DNA from: Bacillus sp. SD088
Lineage (GTDB): Bacteria; Bacillota; Bacilli; Bacillales; Bacillaceae_C
Direction: 5' to 3'
NCBI RefSeq assembly: GCF_017355205.1
Contig: NZ_JADIJK010000005.1
Span: 124,001 to 188,000 of the forward strand
DNA: 64,000 nucleotides
Positions 7,969 to 15,922 of the stretch are shown here, piece after piece; within the stretch, counting starts at the first letter, position 1; each line of letters starts with the position of its first letter. A program made the translations under genes and the position numbers. The notes beneath the pieces were generated by a model. It saw only the letters and a list, made by a program, of their open reading frames with translations, had not been told where the DNA came from and made no database searches.

Positions 7969-8694
7969 GGAAAAAATCCAAAAGACACACAAAATTTTAT
8001 TACTTCCAAAAATTATGTAAAAGAAATATTAGATTGTACAAATATTTGTAAACGAGACAATGTGATAGAAATCGGATCTGGAAAAGGACATTTTACGAAA
8101 GAACTAGTTAAAATGAGTCGATCCGTGACTGCTATAGAAATTGACGATGATTTATATAGAATCGCTCAAACTGCGTTGAATCCTTTTGTGAACATAAAGG
8201 TGGTTCATACGAACATTTTAAAGTACGCCTTTCCGAAAAATACAGACTATACAATATTTGGAAATATCCCATTTAATATAAGTACGGATATTGTTAAAAA
8301 AATTAATTTTGAAAGTCAGGCAAAATATAGCTACCTTATCGTTGAGAAAGGTTTTGCGATAAGACTACAAAATTTGCAACGGGCTTTGGGGTTGTTATTG
8401 ATGGTGGAAATGGATGTAAATATCCTAAAAAAAGTACCACGAGCGTATTTTCATCCTAAGCCGGGTGTGGATTCTGTATTAATTCTTCTTGAACGACACG
8501 ATCCATTGATTTTGAAGAAAGACTATAAAAAGTACCAAACTTTTGTATATAGGTGGGTAAATAAAGAATATCACACTCTTTTTACTAAAAATCAATTCAG
8601 AAAAGCCTTGAAGCATGCAAATGTCACGAATCTTAATAAACTTTCAAAGGAACAATTTATCTCAATTTTCAATAGCTACAAGTTGTTTCACTAA
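7963..8694 (+). CDS. erm: Erm-family 23S rRNA adenine-N6-methyltransferase
   Basis: 243 residues. The family methylates A2058 of 23S rRNA and gives resistance to macrolides, lincosamides and streptogramin B. Visible motifs are QNFITSK (N-terminal signature), [12 protein letters not shown] (motif I, SAM loop), AIEIDDD (acidic motif II), NIPFNIST (motif IV) and the basic C-terminal region with [13 protein letters not shown]. Two positions differ from ErmC numbering: Asn84 where ErmC has Asp, and Phe104 where most have Tyr in NIPYN. The gene has its own leader, attenuator and terminator. It lies between a kinase 5-prime fragment and the kinase gene, which suggests acquisition by recombination. 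Confidence 0.9.
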   Translation: MNGKNPKDTQNFITSKNYVKEILDCTNICKRDNVIEIGSGKGHFTKELVKMSRSVTAIEIDDDLYRIAQTALNPFVNIKVVHTNILKYAFPKNTDYTIFGNIPFNISTDIVKKINFESQAKYSYLIVEKGFAIRLQNLQRALGLLLMVEMDVNILKKVPRAYFHPKPGVDSVLILLERHDPLILKKDYKKYQTFVYRWVNKEYHTLFTKNQFRKALKHANVTNLNKLSKEQFISIFNSYKLFH

Positions 8695-8780
8695 GTGAAA
8701 CATCACAATACGTCCTCTAAGCTTTAAAGGACGAGAAATTCAACAATAAAAAAACTTGAAACTCCATTAATAAGTTTGAT

Positions 8781-8827
8781 AAAAAACAACCTCTTTTGGT
8801 ATTCTTTACTAAAGAGGTTGTTTTTTG
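8781..8827 (+). terminator. Rho-independent terminator of erm
   Basis: AACAACCTCTTT (8785-8796) pairs with AAAGAGGTTGTT (8811-8822), followed by TTTTTT. It lies about 85 bp after the methylase stop. Confidence 0.85.
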
Positions 8828-8926
8828 TCTTTTCAGAAAAGGAAAAAATGTGTGAACAAGCTCTAACACAGATGTTATATTTCAGGGGAGGAATTTGATA
8901 GGCATATTTGGATGGAGGGACAAGCC

Positions 8927-9596
8927 ATGGGCATGAAGAATTATCTGATTGAAGGCGTTTCCTGCACGGGCAAAACGTCGGTTTGCAATGAATTGCAGCG
9001 GCGCGGCTACCATGCCATTCATGGTGATCGTGAATTAGCTTATCAAGGCGATCCGGAAACTGGTACGCCTACTAATGGTTTGACGCACGAGCATCACATT
9101 TGGCATGTAGATAAAGTAAAAGCTTTGGTCGCTAACCAGGATGAGGTGGTTACATTTTTCTGTGGTGGTTCAAGGAACTTTTCGAAATTTATCCCGCATT
9201 AACGGGCAGTAATACCCCCACCTCAAGGCTTAGAGAATACGGAGAAGCATAGGTGGGGGATACACTGCCCGTAAAAGCCCGATTGGTTCAACTAACAATC
9301 AGTGGGGGATGAAAGAAAACCCCCACTGATTGAAGGTTCACTTTATAGAGCAATTTGACGGAGTGTTTGTTCTCGAGGTCGATCTTGACACATTGAACCG
9401 ACGACTTGACGAACGACCGGAAAATGAGTGGGGTCGAAAGAAATCGGAACGGGAACTTATTGTACGATTACACCAAATAAAAGAAGACATTCCGCAAAAC
9501 GGAATTATAATCGATGCCACTGCACCGATCAAACATGTCGTTGACGAGATCGTTCGCCAAAGCGGAGAAGATAAAGCTAACAACAGTAAGAATTGA
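8927..9596 (+). pseudogene. P-loop nucleotide kinase gene split by a small element
   Basis: ATG 8927 follows GGAGGGAC and starts MGMKNYLIEGVSCTGKTSVC, with a Walker A loop GVSCTGKT. The frame stops at 9202 just inside a 154-bp insert and resumes after it as FIEQFDGVFVLEVDLDTLNRRLDERPENEWG, ending at 9596. Removing 9193-9346 joins ...SKF to IEQFDG in frame with no lost codon. The family is a small AAA_18-type or adenylate-kinase-like ATPase whose substrate is unknown. The second fragment has its own ATG at 9330 but no P-loop, so activity is lost. A 5-prime fragment of the same gene lies at 7644. Confidence 0.85.
9193..9346 (+). mobile_element. IS200/IS605-like non-autonomous element, copy 1
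   Basis: The element is inserted directly 3-prime to TTTAT (9188-9192) and its right end also reads TTTAT (9342-9346). It holds two hairpins: a left one with CGGGCAGT...ACCCCCACCT pairing with AGGTGGGGG...ACTGCCCG, and a right one AATCAGTGGGGG / CCCCCACTGATT followed by GAAGGTTCAC. Subterminal hairpins, no terminal inverted repeats and a fixed target at the left end are hallmarks of IS200/IS605 derivatives (PATEs). No transposase or TnpB frame is present. A related copy lies at 51647. Confidence 0.75.
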
Positions 9597-9813
9597 TCAA
9601 GATCTATTCTAAAGCTATACAGGTATTTCGTGATAATAGAGTTATATACGCATGTATGGCAGGGGGAAGGAAATTCCCTTTTTCTATTTCCTCTAGTTAC
9701 TAATTGAAAAGTCAGTGTGCCTTATCTTTAAATGGCTCATTTACTGGAATAAGATTATCGGAAAAATACTAATATCTAAAGAAGCAGTAGATTGGTGCGA
9801 GGGAGATACGCAA

Positions 9814-10263
9814 ATGAAAAATATTTTTAATCAGTTGCATACAGAGGAAATTTTAAACCGGATTGACAAGTTAAGCCCAAATTCAAAACCCCAATGGGGA
9901 AAAATGGATGTTGCCCAAATGTTAGCCCATTGCTCATCGTTCCAAGATATTGCAATGGGAATTTCTTTTCCGAAGAGAGGATGGTTAGGAATAGTAATAG
10001 GACAGTTTGTCAAACCCATTTTTTATAGTGACAAGCCGTTAGCCCATAATATGTCCACCATTCCGACCATTTTGATTACAGATGAAAAGGATTTTGAAAC
10101 AGAAAGAGGAAAACTGAAACAGAAAATTATAACGTTCCAAAAGAATGGGCCAGAGAAATGTACCACTCATCCTCATGCTTTTTTCGGCAAACTTACTTCC
10201 GAGCAATGGGGGAAGGGGATTTACAAGCATCTTGATCATCATTTAAACCAGTTTGGAGTTTAG
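9814..10263 (+). CDS. DUF1569 / DinB-superfamily protein
   Basis: 149 residues from ATG 9814, which follows GGAGATACGCAA; the open frame extends upstream to 9715 but that part has no ribosome site. It shows KPQWGKMDVAQMLAHCSSFQDIAMG at residues 25-50, HPHAFFGKLTSEQWGKGIYKHLDHHLNQFG at the end, and a hydrophobic segment GWLGIVIGQFVKPIF between them. This matches DUF1569, a DinB-like helical bundle with conserved histidines. Function is unknown. No TGACAnnnTTTGTCA palindrome is seen upstream, unlike three other DinB genes here. Confidence 0.8.
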   Translation: MKNIFNQLHTEEILNRIDKLSPNSKPQWGKMDVAQMLAHCSSFQDIAMGISFPKRGWLGIVIGQFVKPIFYSDKPLAHNMSTIPTILITDEKDFETERGKLKQKIITFQKNGPEKCTTHPHAFFGKLTSEQWGKGIYKHLDHHLNQFGV

Positions 10264-10560
10264 TTCTTTTTTAGAAATATAAATAAAAGTTGTCCAATGA
10301 GGAGTAATAAAACATCTCGTTTTTATTTCATGATTATATATATAATGCACTTTTAACCTTGCTCACATATTCGTTTTCCTTTAATGGAAAGCAATTGAAA
10401 CTGCGCTATAATCCAATATTTATAAGGATTAAAGGTTGCTTTTTAGTTATGCTAACTTCCGAAGTCAGAGGGATAGTTTTTCAAGTATGGGATTGCTGAA
10501 ATAAGGAACGGTGAGATCAAGTAATTAGTAAACTTGAATAGTTTTTAAAGAAAATGAACT
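10264..10560. other. Intergenic region before the DinB gene at 10679
   Basis: About 300 bp of AT-rich sequence with no supportable gene. It leads into the palindromic promoter at 10563. Confidence 0.4.
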
Positions 10561-10562
10561 TC

Positions 10563-10597
10563 ACTGACAGGGTTTGTCAGGGGAACTGTTATACAAT
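10563..10597 (+). promoter_or_regulatory. Palindromic operator plus -10 box of a DinB-family gene
   Basis: CTGACA and TGTCAG flank GGGTT (core TGACA 10565-10569, TGTCA 10575-10579). TACAAT at 10592-10597 lies 12 bp further on, the same distance as in the copy at 6941. The preceding AATGAACTTC is also shared with that copy, so the two promoters are homologous over about 35 bp. Confidence 0.65.
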
Positions 10598-10678
10598 CTA
10601 AGTATACCTAGCCTAAAATATCCCTTGTAAACATCGGGAAAGGCGTCTACTTACTTATATAGCAGAGGAGAGATTAAA

Positions 10679-11143
10679 ATGGCGATTTCAAAGGAAGAGT
10701 TTATGGAAATTTTGGAGGGCAATCGAAGGTTGACGACCCGAATCATCGAAGCCTTTCCGGAAGATCGATTATTTCAGTACAAGCCTGTCGAACCACTTCG
10801 GTCTTTTTCAGAAATGGTTATTGAGGTACTGAATATCGAAAAGGCGTACATGAGAGGGATTGCACTGGATGAATGGGAGTATTCCAACCCTTACGAGAAA
10901 GTTGCGACAAAAGAGGAGTTGCTCACGGCCTGCAAGGATGTGCGTAAACAAACTCAGGAATTGTGGCCATCTGTAACAGAAGAAACTCTTTCAATAAAGA
11001 TAGAAGATCCATTATTTGGGGGACGACAAAGCCATATTGAACGCCTTCAATACGCGCTGGAAAATGAAATACATCATCGTGGCCAGGGGTATATATACTT
11101 GCGGATGCTAGGAATTGAACCACCTGCATTTTATGACAGATAA
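10679..11143 (+). CDS. DinB-family protein
   Basis: 154 residues with N-terminal FMEILEGNRRLTTRIIEAFPEDRLFQYKP, SFSEMVIEVLNIEKAYM in the second helix and YALENEIHHRGQGYIYLRMLGIEPP at the C-terminus. The EIHHRGQ segment carries the usual metal-binding histidine, while the second-helix histidine of typical DinB proteins is replaced here (MVIEVLN), so the metal site may be altered. The start follows GAGGAGAGATTAAA. A short, degenerate copy of its middle part lies at 15483. A terminator follows at 11170. Confidence 0.82.
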   Translation: MAISKEEFMEILEGNRRLTTRIIEAFPEDRLFQYKPVEPLRSFSEMVIEVLNIEKAYMRGIALDEWEYSNPYEKVATKEELLTACKDVRKQTQELWPSVTEETLSIKIEDPLFGGRQSHIERLQYALENEIHHRGQGYIYLRMLGIEPPAFYDR

Positions 11144-11169
11144 TTCCCGAGATGAATGGAATAAAGATG

Positions 11170-11198
11170 ACAGCTCTTTTATTAGAGCTGTTTTTTTC
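11170..11198 (+). terminator. Rho-independent terminator
   Basis: ACAGCTCT (11170-11177) pairs with AGAGCTGT (11184-11191), followed by a run of seven T after the DinB gene. Confidence 0.85.
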
Positions 11199-11382
11199 CA
11201 AGGATTAAATTGGGATAGATACATATTATTCAATTATGTTTCAATAGAGTATATATTATTGATATCAATAAAGTAGACTGATAAAATCAAATTGTTGACA
11301 GTGTCTCACAAAACTTTTCTCGAAAATAATTTTTATGTAATAGAGCAAGGCAACAAATAATCATTTCCAAAGGTGGATTGAT

Positions 11383-12345
11383 ATGCCTAAAATTGACAAT
11401 ATATTAGCAATTTTGTGGATGCTTAGTTCAGGTGAAAAAATTACTGCAAAACAAATTTCAGAGAAGCTAGAGATGAATATAAGGACTGTGTATCGTTATA
11501 TAGATACACTTTCGACTAGTGGTGTACCTATCATTTCAGACTCAGGGCATAATGGTGGATATACTTTATTGAACAATTTTATTGAAGCTCCTCTTTTTTT
11601 TGATTCTGAGGAGCAAACCTCATTATTTCACGCTGCTGTTTTTGCAGAAGAAGCTGGATATTATGGAGGTGAAGCACTAAATAGGGCAATTTCAAAGTTA
11701 AGTAATTATTCAAATCATGAACAGGAAACAAAGGTAAACCAGCATATAACCAGTCTTGAAGTAATAAATCGATTGAGTTCTCTTTCTATGGAACCATTCT
11801 TAAAAGAGTTGGAGCAAGCCGTAACCGACGGATACTCTGTACAAATTCTATACCATAAAAGTTTCGAGGAGCCCTCAAAGTATAGAATGCTTGACCCGTA
11901 TAAAATTATTTATTGGAATAATAAATGGTATGTGATCGGATTTTGTCATCTTAGGGACGATGTTCGCAGTTTTAGAATAGATCGAATTGAAAGTCTAATA
12001 CTAACCGAAAATAAGTTTAACCTGCCAGAAAAATTTTCAGCACGTGACTTTTTTATGAAAAATCTTCTGCCGAATATAGAGGACAAGGAAGAGGGGATTT
12101 CATTGGTTATTACAGGCAATGCAAGGGTGTTGAGTGATATTTGTCAACATTGGTTTTTAGGGCATTATATACAACAACGGACCTCAAATCAAGCAGTGTT
12201 CCTCATCGGAAAAAAGATGATGCATACATATGTGCCTTATTTACTTTTATCTTATGGTAAATCTATTCAGGTTATTGAGCCAATAAGTCTTAAGGAAAGA
12301 CTAATTGAAATTTTGTCGGAGTTAATAAAGTTTCATCAAGTATAA
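11383..12345 (+). CDS. YafY-type WYL-domain transcriptional regulator
   Basis: 320 residues. The N-terminal helix-turn-helix reads ILAILWMLSSGEKITAKQISEKLEMNIRTVYRYIDTLSTSGVPI. The WYL domain spans about 145-215 with YRMLDPYKIIYWNNKWYVIGFCHLRDDVRSFRIDRIESL, containing the conserved WY and the arginine pair. A C-terminal WCX-like extension follows. WYL regulators sense nucleotides or other small ligands and often control DNA-damage or defence genes. The start follows AAAGGTGGATTGAT. It stands alone between a DinB gene and a Nudix gene. Confidence 0.88.
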   Translation: MPKIDNILAILWMLSSGEKITAKQISEKLEMNIRTVYRYIDTLSTSGVPIISDSGHNGGYTLLNNFIEAPLFFDSEEQTSLFHAAVFAEEAGYYGGEALNRAISKLSNYSNHEQETKVNQHITSLEVINRLSSLSMEPFLKELEQAVTDGYSVQILYHKSFEEPSKYRMLDPYKIIYWNNKWYVIGFCHLRDDVRSFRIDRIESLILTENKFNLPEKFSARDFFMKNLLPNIEDKEEGISLVITGNARVLSDICQHWFLGHYIQQRTSNQAVFLIGKKMMHTYVPYLLLSYGKSIQVIEPISLKERLIEILSELIKFHQV

Positions 12346-12532
12346 TAACTTTCCTGAAGATAGCTGACGGGGAATTTTCTAATAGTTTTATAAACGAATA
12401 TGGATATAAATGTAACAGGGTAGAGAAGAAGGGTTAAGTGTTTTTTTGGAATTTTCAACATCCGCTTTTTCAGGATTTTGTTAAAATAGTATGTATCGTG
12501 TAAAAACTGTGTATTTCTTGGAGGTTGTTAGA

Positions 12533-13021
12533 ATGTATATAGCATGGGAGGATTCGTATTTAGGTGGTCTTAGGAAAAAGATCGGTCATCAAATGATAAT
12601 AGCTCCTGCTGCAAGAGCTATTATTCAAAATGAAGAGGGAAAAATACTGTTTGTGAAAAGAAGAGATAATGGTAAATGGGTGATGCCAGCAGGTGGACTT
12701 GAACTGCACGAATCAATATATGATTGTTTAAAGCGGGAAGTAAAAGAAGAGGCAGGGATTGAATTAATCTCGGCTAAACCTATTGCAATGTATACAGGAC
12801 CTGACTATGAATATACCAATGGATACGGCGATGATAATAAGATGTTTGCTATTGTATTTTTAGTTGAAGAATGGTCAGGAAAGATTCTCAAAGAAACTGA
12901 TGAAACATTGGATGCTCAGTTTTTCTCTTTGGATGATTTACCAGAGATCCCCAGTCTGTACCGTGAAACGATTGAAGACTTAAGAAATTTTAATCTTAAC
13001 GGGCAAATAATATTAAAATAG
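12533..13021 (+). CDS. NUDIX hydrolase
   Basis: 162 residues from ATG 12533, after GGAGGTTGTTAGA; an upstream ATG at 12491 has no ribosome site. The Nudix box is complete: GGLELHESIYDCLKREVKEE followed by AGIEL (pattern Gx5Ex7REUxEExGU), with the REVKEE glutamates binding Mg2+. The N-terminal WEDSYLGGLRKKIGHQMIIAPAARAIIQ resembles the subgroup that hydrolyses nucleoside diphosphate derivatives, some of them ADP-ribose-like. Substrate cannot be told. It appears monocistronic. Confidence 0.88.
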   Translation: MYIAWEDSYLGGLRKKIGHQMIIAPAARAIIQNEEGKILFVKRRDNGKWVMPAGGLELHESIYDCLKREVKEEAGIELISAKPIAMYTGPDYEYTNGYGDDNKMFAIVFLVEEWSGKILKETDETLDAQFFSLDDLPEIPSLYRETIEDLRNFNLNGQIILK

Positions 13022-13263
13022 TAATTACTGTAAAAGGGTCTAATGCTGGTCCAGGTGACAGGTTTTCAAACTGTAATTTGTAAACGGTGTAAATATAACT
13101 TATATAACTGAATACACTTAAAGTACGAGTGCGTTTCTTCAATAAGGATTCGCGCTTTTTGTGGTCAAAGAAACTATAAAATTCTTGGCTTGTGGATAAG
13201 TTGCATAATGTTAGTTATTTTGTATTTGACATGATACTAAAAAAGAGTATACACTTAATGTAA

Positions 13264-13321
13264 CTACTTTGTAATACAAAGTAGCATTTTATTCATTTGC
13301 TATCTTGTATAATCAAGTAGC
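13264..13321 (+). promoter_or_regulatory. Paired palindromes overlapping the PadR promoter
   Basis: CTACTTTG (13264-13271) and CAAAGTAG (13277-13284) form one exact palindrome. GCTATCTTG (13299-13307) and CAAGTAGC (13314-13321) form a second, and its centre is exactly TATAAT (13308-13313). A palindrome around the -10 box is expected for autorepression by the PadR protein encoded 55 bp downstream. Confidence 0.65.
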
Positions 13322-13375
13322 TGATTTTTATCTTACTATCATGCATAACAAGTTAGGTGGAGAGGGGGGGCGTAT

Positions 13376-13702
13376 ATGTCGGCAAGAAGTCAGCTATTAA
13401 AGGGAATTCTTGATGGATGTGTATTGGCAGTCATCGAAAAGGGGCCTGTTTATGGATATGAACTATCGAAAAAACTACAGGAGACTGGTCTCAATGATGT
13501 AAGCGAAGGGACGATTTATCCCGTTTTATTAAGACTGCAGAAAAATGGATTCATTCGTGGCGAAATGAGACCATCAGATTTTGGACCGAATCGCAAATAT
13601 TACTTTTTGACAGATGATGGGAAGGGGGCATTACAAACAATTATTGAGGAATGGCAACAGATATCAGCCCCTGTCAATGAATTATTAAAAGGGAGGAACT
13701 AA
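13376..13702 (+). CDS. PadR-family repressor
   Basis: 108 residues. The winged helix reads LKGILDGCVLAVIEKGPVYGYELSKKLQE, then SEGTIYPVLLRLQKNGFIRGEM, the PadR signature; NRKYYFLTDDGKGAL closes the wing. The C-terminal helix is short, so it belongs to the PadR-s2 class. It is followed two bases later by a DUF1129-like membrane protein. That pairing is common in Firmicutes, where the membrane protein is thought to work with the regulator or with an envelope-stress transporter. The two palindromes upstream are its likely sites. Confidence 0.9.
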   Translation: MSARSQLLKGILDGCVLAVIEKGPVYGYELSKKLQETGLNDVSEGTIYPVLLRLQKNGFIRGEMRPSDFGPNRKYYFLTDDGKGALQTIIEEWQQISAPVNELLKGRN

Positions 13703-13704
13703 AA

Positions 13705-14376
13705 TTGGATGCAAAATTATTAATAGAAGAAAACAATAAAAAAAGAAAGTTATTAACGAAAGAAAATGAAGCATACTACGATGATTTGCTCGTTTATATT
13801 CGTTTACACTTCTCATTATCTGAACAGCAATCTGAAGAAGTGTTGATGGAAATGCTTGACCATTTGATTGAAGGACAAAAAGAGGGAAAAACAGCTAAAG
13901 ATATATTTGGAGATGATCCTCTTTCCTATACAGATGAAATCATTGAACTATTACCAAAAGAAAAAAAGAGGAATATTATTCCATTTGTTAGTGGGATCGT
14001 AGTAAATATAATTAGTTGGGTACTTATTATTCGTGGCATTATCTTAGTTGTATTATCGCAATTTACACAAGTAAATACTGATATTAACTTGCTCGGGGCA
14101 ACAGTCGTCGCATTGGCTATAGGGATCTTTATTATTATTAATATTTGGTTTATGTTGAAGCTAACAAAAAGCTCTCTGTTTAATGAAAAACGTAGTCTTA
14201 AAAAGAACATGCTTAAGGTCGTACTATTTGCTGCTGCAAGTATGGCGGTTGTCCTAGTGATAGCAAAATTCACTCCTGATATTGGGCCATCTTTTACCTT
14301 CAATTGGTGGGTCTCAATAATTTTGGGAGCAATCCTGTGGTTATTACATTTTATCGTGAAAAAAGGGAAATCATGA
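13705..14376 (+). CDS. DUF1129-like membrane protein
   Basis: 223 residues from TTG 13705, preceded by the AGGGAGGAACTAAAA site at the end of padR. The N-terminal 90 residues are soluble, helical and charged (RKLLTKENEAYYDDLLVYIRLHF), typical of DUF1129/HAAS-like proteins. Four hydrophobic segments follow at about 93-115, 130-152, 170-188 and 200-218. Translation is probably coupled with the PadR gene. A role in envelope stress is inferred only from known PadR partners. Confidence 0.75.
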   Translation: MDAKLLIEENNKKRKLLTKENEAYYDDLLVYIRLHFSLSEQQSEEVLMEMLDHLIEGQKEGKTAKDIFGDDPLSYTDEIIELLPKEKKRNIIPFVSGIVVNIISWVLIIRGIILVVLSQFTQVNTDINLLGATVVALAIGIFIIINIWFMLKLTKSSLFNEKRSLKKNMLKVVLFAAASMAVVLVIAKFTPDIGPSFTFNWWVSIILGAILWLLHFIVKKGKS

Positions 14377-14458
14377 TATTACGAGATTCATAAAAGTTTT
14401 GATACTAATTAAAGATTAGAGGGAAATATGATTAAAGCGAAGAAAGTAGATATAAAAT

Positions 14459-14611
14459 ATGTATACTAATGTTATATGGATTGCGGTATCTCGGGAGCTT
14501 GTAAAGCCGTCAAAAGAGACGAATGGTCGTAAAATCATAACTTTAATGTCTGCGGGATCCCTATCAACACTAATAATGACCATTTCATTCTTTCAAAACA
14601 TTCCGCTTTAA
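14459..14611 (+). CDS. Possible small protein of 50 residues
   Basis: A frame from ATG 14459 to TAA 14611 encodes WIAVSRELVKPSKETNGRKI followed by a hydrophobic C-terminal half. No good ribosome site precedes it. It could be a small membrane protein, a gene remnant, or chance. I do not recognise it. Confidence 0.25.
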   Translation: MYTNVIWIAVSRELVKPSKETNGRKIITLMSAGSLSTLIMTISFFQNIPL

Positions 14612-14650
14612 CAATAGAGGGATACCTGGTGTGAAGGGAGAGATTTTTTA

Positions 14651-15325
14651 TTGTTATCTGATATAGAATTGATGGAACATCATGTAAACGTGTTGTTTAA
14701 AACTGATGATAAAAAACGAATGACAGCTGTGAATGAGCCTCCATACGATACTGCACCATATATTTTCGTTGGCGGCACCCGATTGGGTAATGTAGTAAGG
14801 TACTCAAACAGGCTGGACGAAGGCATAATAAAGAAGCTGGAACAAGTTATTGATCCAGACACTGGTGTCGGCCTAGGAGGAGTAATTAGCATTTTAAGCA
14901 GGGGCCAACAAATAAGTAATTTTTGGACTGGACCTGCATTCTTATTTCCGGATGTGAGCGGGAGAATAACAAATGCCATACAAATTACCGAATCCAATAA
15001 AGGTTGTCTGAAGCTAAATTTTCCCCATATCATCGATGAGCTTGAATATAGACAGCCTTGCTTTGCTATTATTGAAAAGGAAACAGCTGTTTCAATTTGT
15101 TGTAGTGCAAGGCAGACTAATGAAGCAGCTGAGGCAAGTCTAGCTACACTTGAAAAGTTTCGTGGAAGAGCATATGCGATAGATGTTGCGAATGCTTGGG
15201 CTGCTGAAATACAAAGTCAGGGGCGGATTGCACTATACAGTACCTCATGGAATAATTTTGCATCCCAGTCAGTAGCGAGAAAATTACAGTTAACACAGTA
15301 TGGAACAGACTTTCACATGAGATAA
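14651..15325 (+). CDS. GNAT-like N-acetyltransferase
   Basis: 224 residues from TTG 14651, about 8 bp after GGGAGAGA. The N-terminal half reads HVNVLFKTDDKKRMTAVNEP and contains APYIFVGGTR. The C-terminal half carries the FR47-like acetyltransferase core: FAIIEKETAVSICCSARQTNEAAEAS, then a stretch ending in VANAWAAEIQSQG, then ALYSTSWNNFASQSVARKLQL. The pattern LYSTxWxNxAS-VAxKL is characteristic of this GNAT group. Substrate is unknown. It stands alone with a terminator-like hairpin at 15404. Confidence 0.75.
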   Translation: MLSDIELMEHHVNVLFKTDDKKRMTAVNEPPYDTAPYIFVGGTRLGNVVRYSNRLDEGIIKKLEQVIDPDTGVGLGGVISILSRGQQISNFWTGPAFLFPDVSGRITNAIQITESNKGCLKLNFPHIIDELEYRQPCFAIIEKETAVSICCSARQTNEAAEASLATLEKFRGRAYAIDVANAWAAEIQSQGRIALYSTSWNNFASQSVARKLQLTQYGTDFHMR

Positions 15326-15403
15326 GGCATGTTTATCAAGGAGGCATTGGTAAACTTTATTTAAACAACAGATGAACTACACTACAACTATATGACAAAA
15401 TAG

Positions 15404-15448
15404 AACAGCCAATTGTCCAATATTCATATGGGTTCAAGGCTGTTTTTA
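15404..15448 (+). terminator. Terminator-like hairpin after the GNAT gene
   Basis: AACAGCC (15404-15410) pairs with GGCTGTT (15438-15444), followed by a T-run. The loop is long (27 bp), so the call is moderate. Confidence 0.5.
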
Positions 15449-15482
15449 GTCATGTGAATTTTCTGTGCGTATTCCAACTCAT

Positions 15483-15560
15483 TTGAGGGAGCTTGCTGCA
15501 AGGATGTACGCAAACAAACATAAGAATTATGGTCATCTATAATAGAAGAAACTCAATTCA
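15483..15560 (+). pseudogene. Degenerate fragment of the DinB gene at 10679
   Basis: This stretch matches bases about 10916-11000 of the DinB gene: shared runs include CAAGGATGT, AAACAAAC and AGAAGAAACTC in the same order, with scattered substitutions. Neither end of the gene is present. It is a leftover of a duplication between the two loci. Confidence 0.6.
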
Positions 15561-15801
15561 ATAGGGGGGATATCCATTTCCTTAAAACGCCTCCCTATTT
15601 TTCAACTTATCTATTTATTGAACTGGAAAGAGTTCAGGTTGATGAGTCTTATTTAGGTTATACTATGAATGTAATATATCTAGTTATGTGTAACTAATTT
15701 TTTCAGTATTTCTACCGTACAGTAATTAAATTCCGTATCAGAAGTCCGAAATGTATCAGAGTTGAGAGATATCTGAGCCGGATGGTCACAAAAGAGATGC
15801 C
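15561..15801. other. Rest of the intergenic region before the SARP regulator
   Basis: About 240 bp with no supportable gene. A weak GGGGGAT/CCTCCCT pairing at 15565-15596 might be a terminator for a lost gene. Confidence 0.35.
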
Positions 15802-15868
15802 TGTATAGAATTTGTATAGAATTTGTGTAGAATTGAGTGGATAGCTAATATTTATTGTCATGTATACT
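15802..15868 (+). promoter_or_regulatory. Three 11-bp-phased direct repeats before the SARP regulator
   Basis: TGTATAGAATT starts at 15802 and again at 15813, and TGTGTAGAATT starts at 15824, so the units are exactly 11 bp apart. A TATACT -10 box lies at 15863-15868. Repeats spaced by 11 bp on one DNA face are the usual binding pattern of OmpR-like and SARP winged helices. A matching array lies at 20100 before the adhesin gene. Confidence 0.75.
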
Positions 15869-15922
15869 TTAATTAAAAGCATGTTAGGAAAAATAGGCGG
15901 GAGATAATCAGGGGGAGATTAG

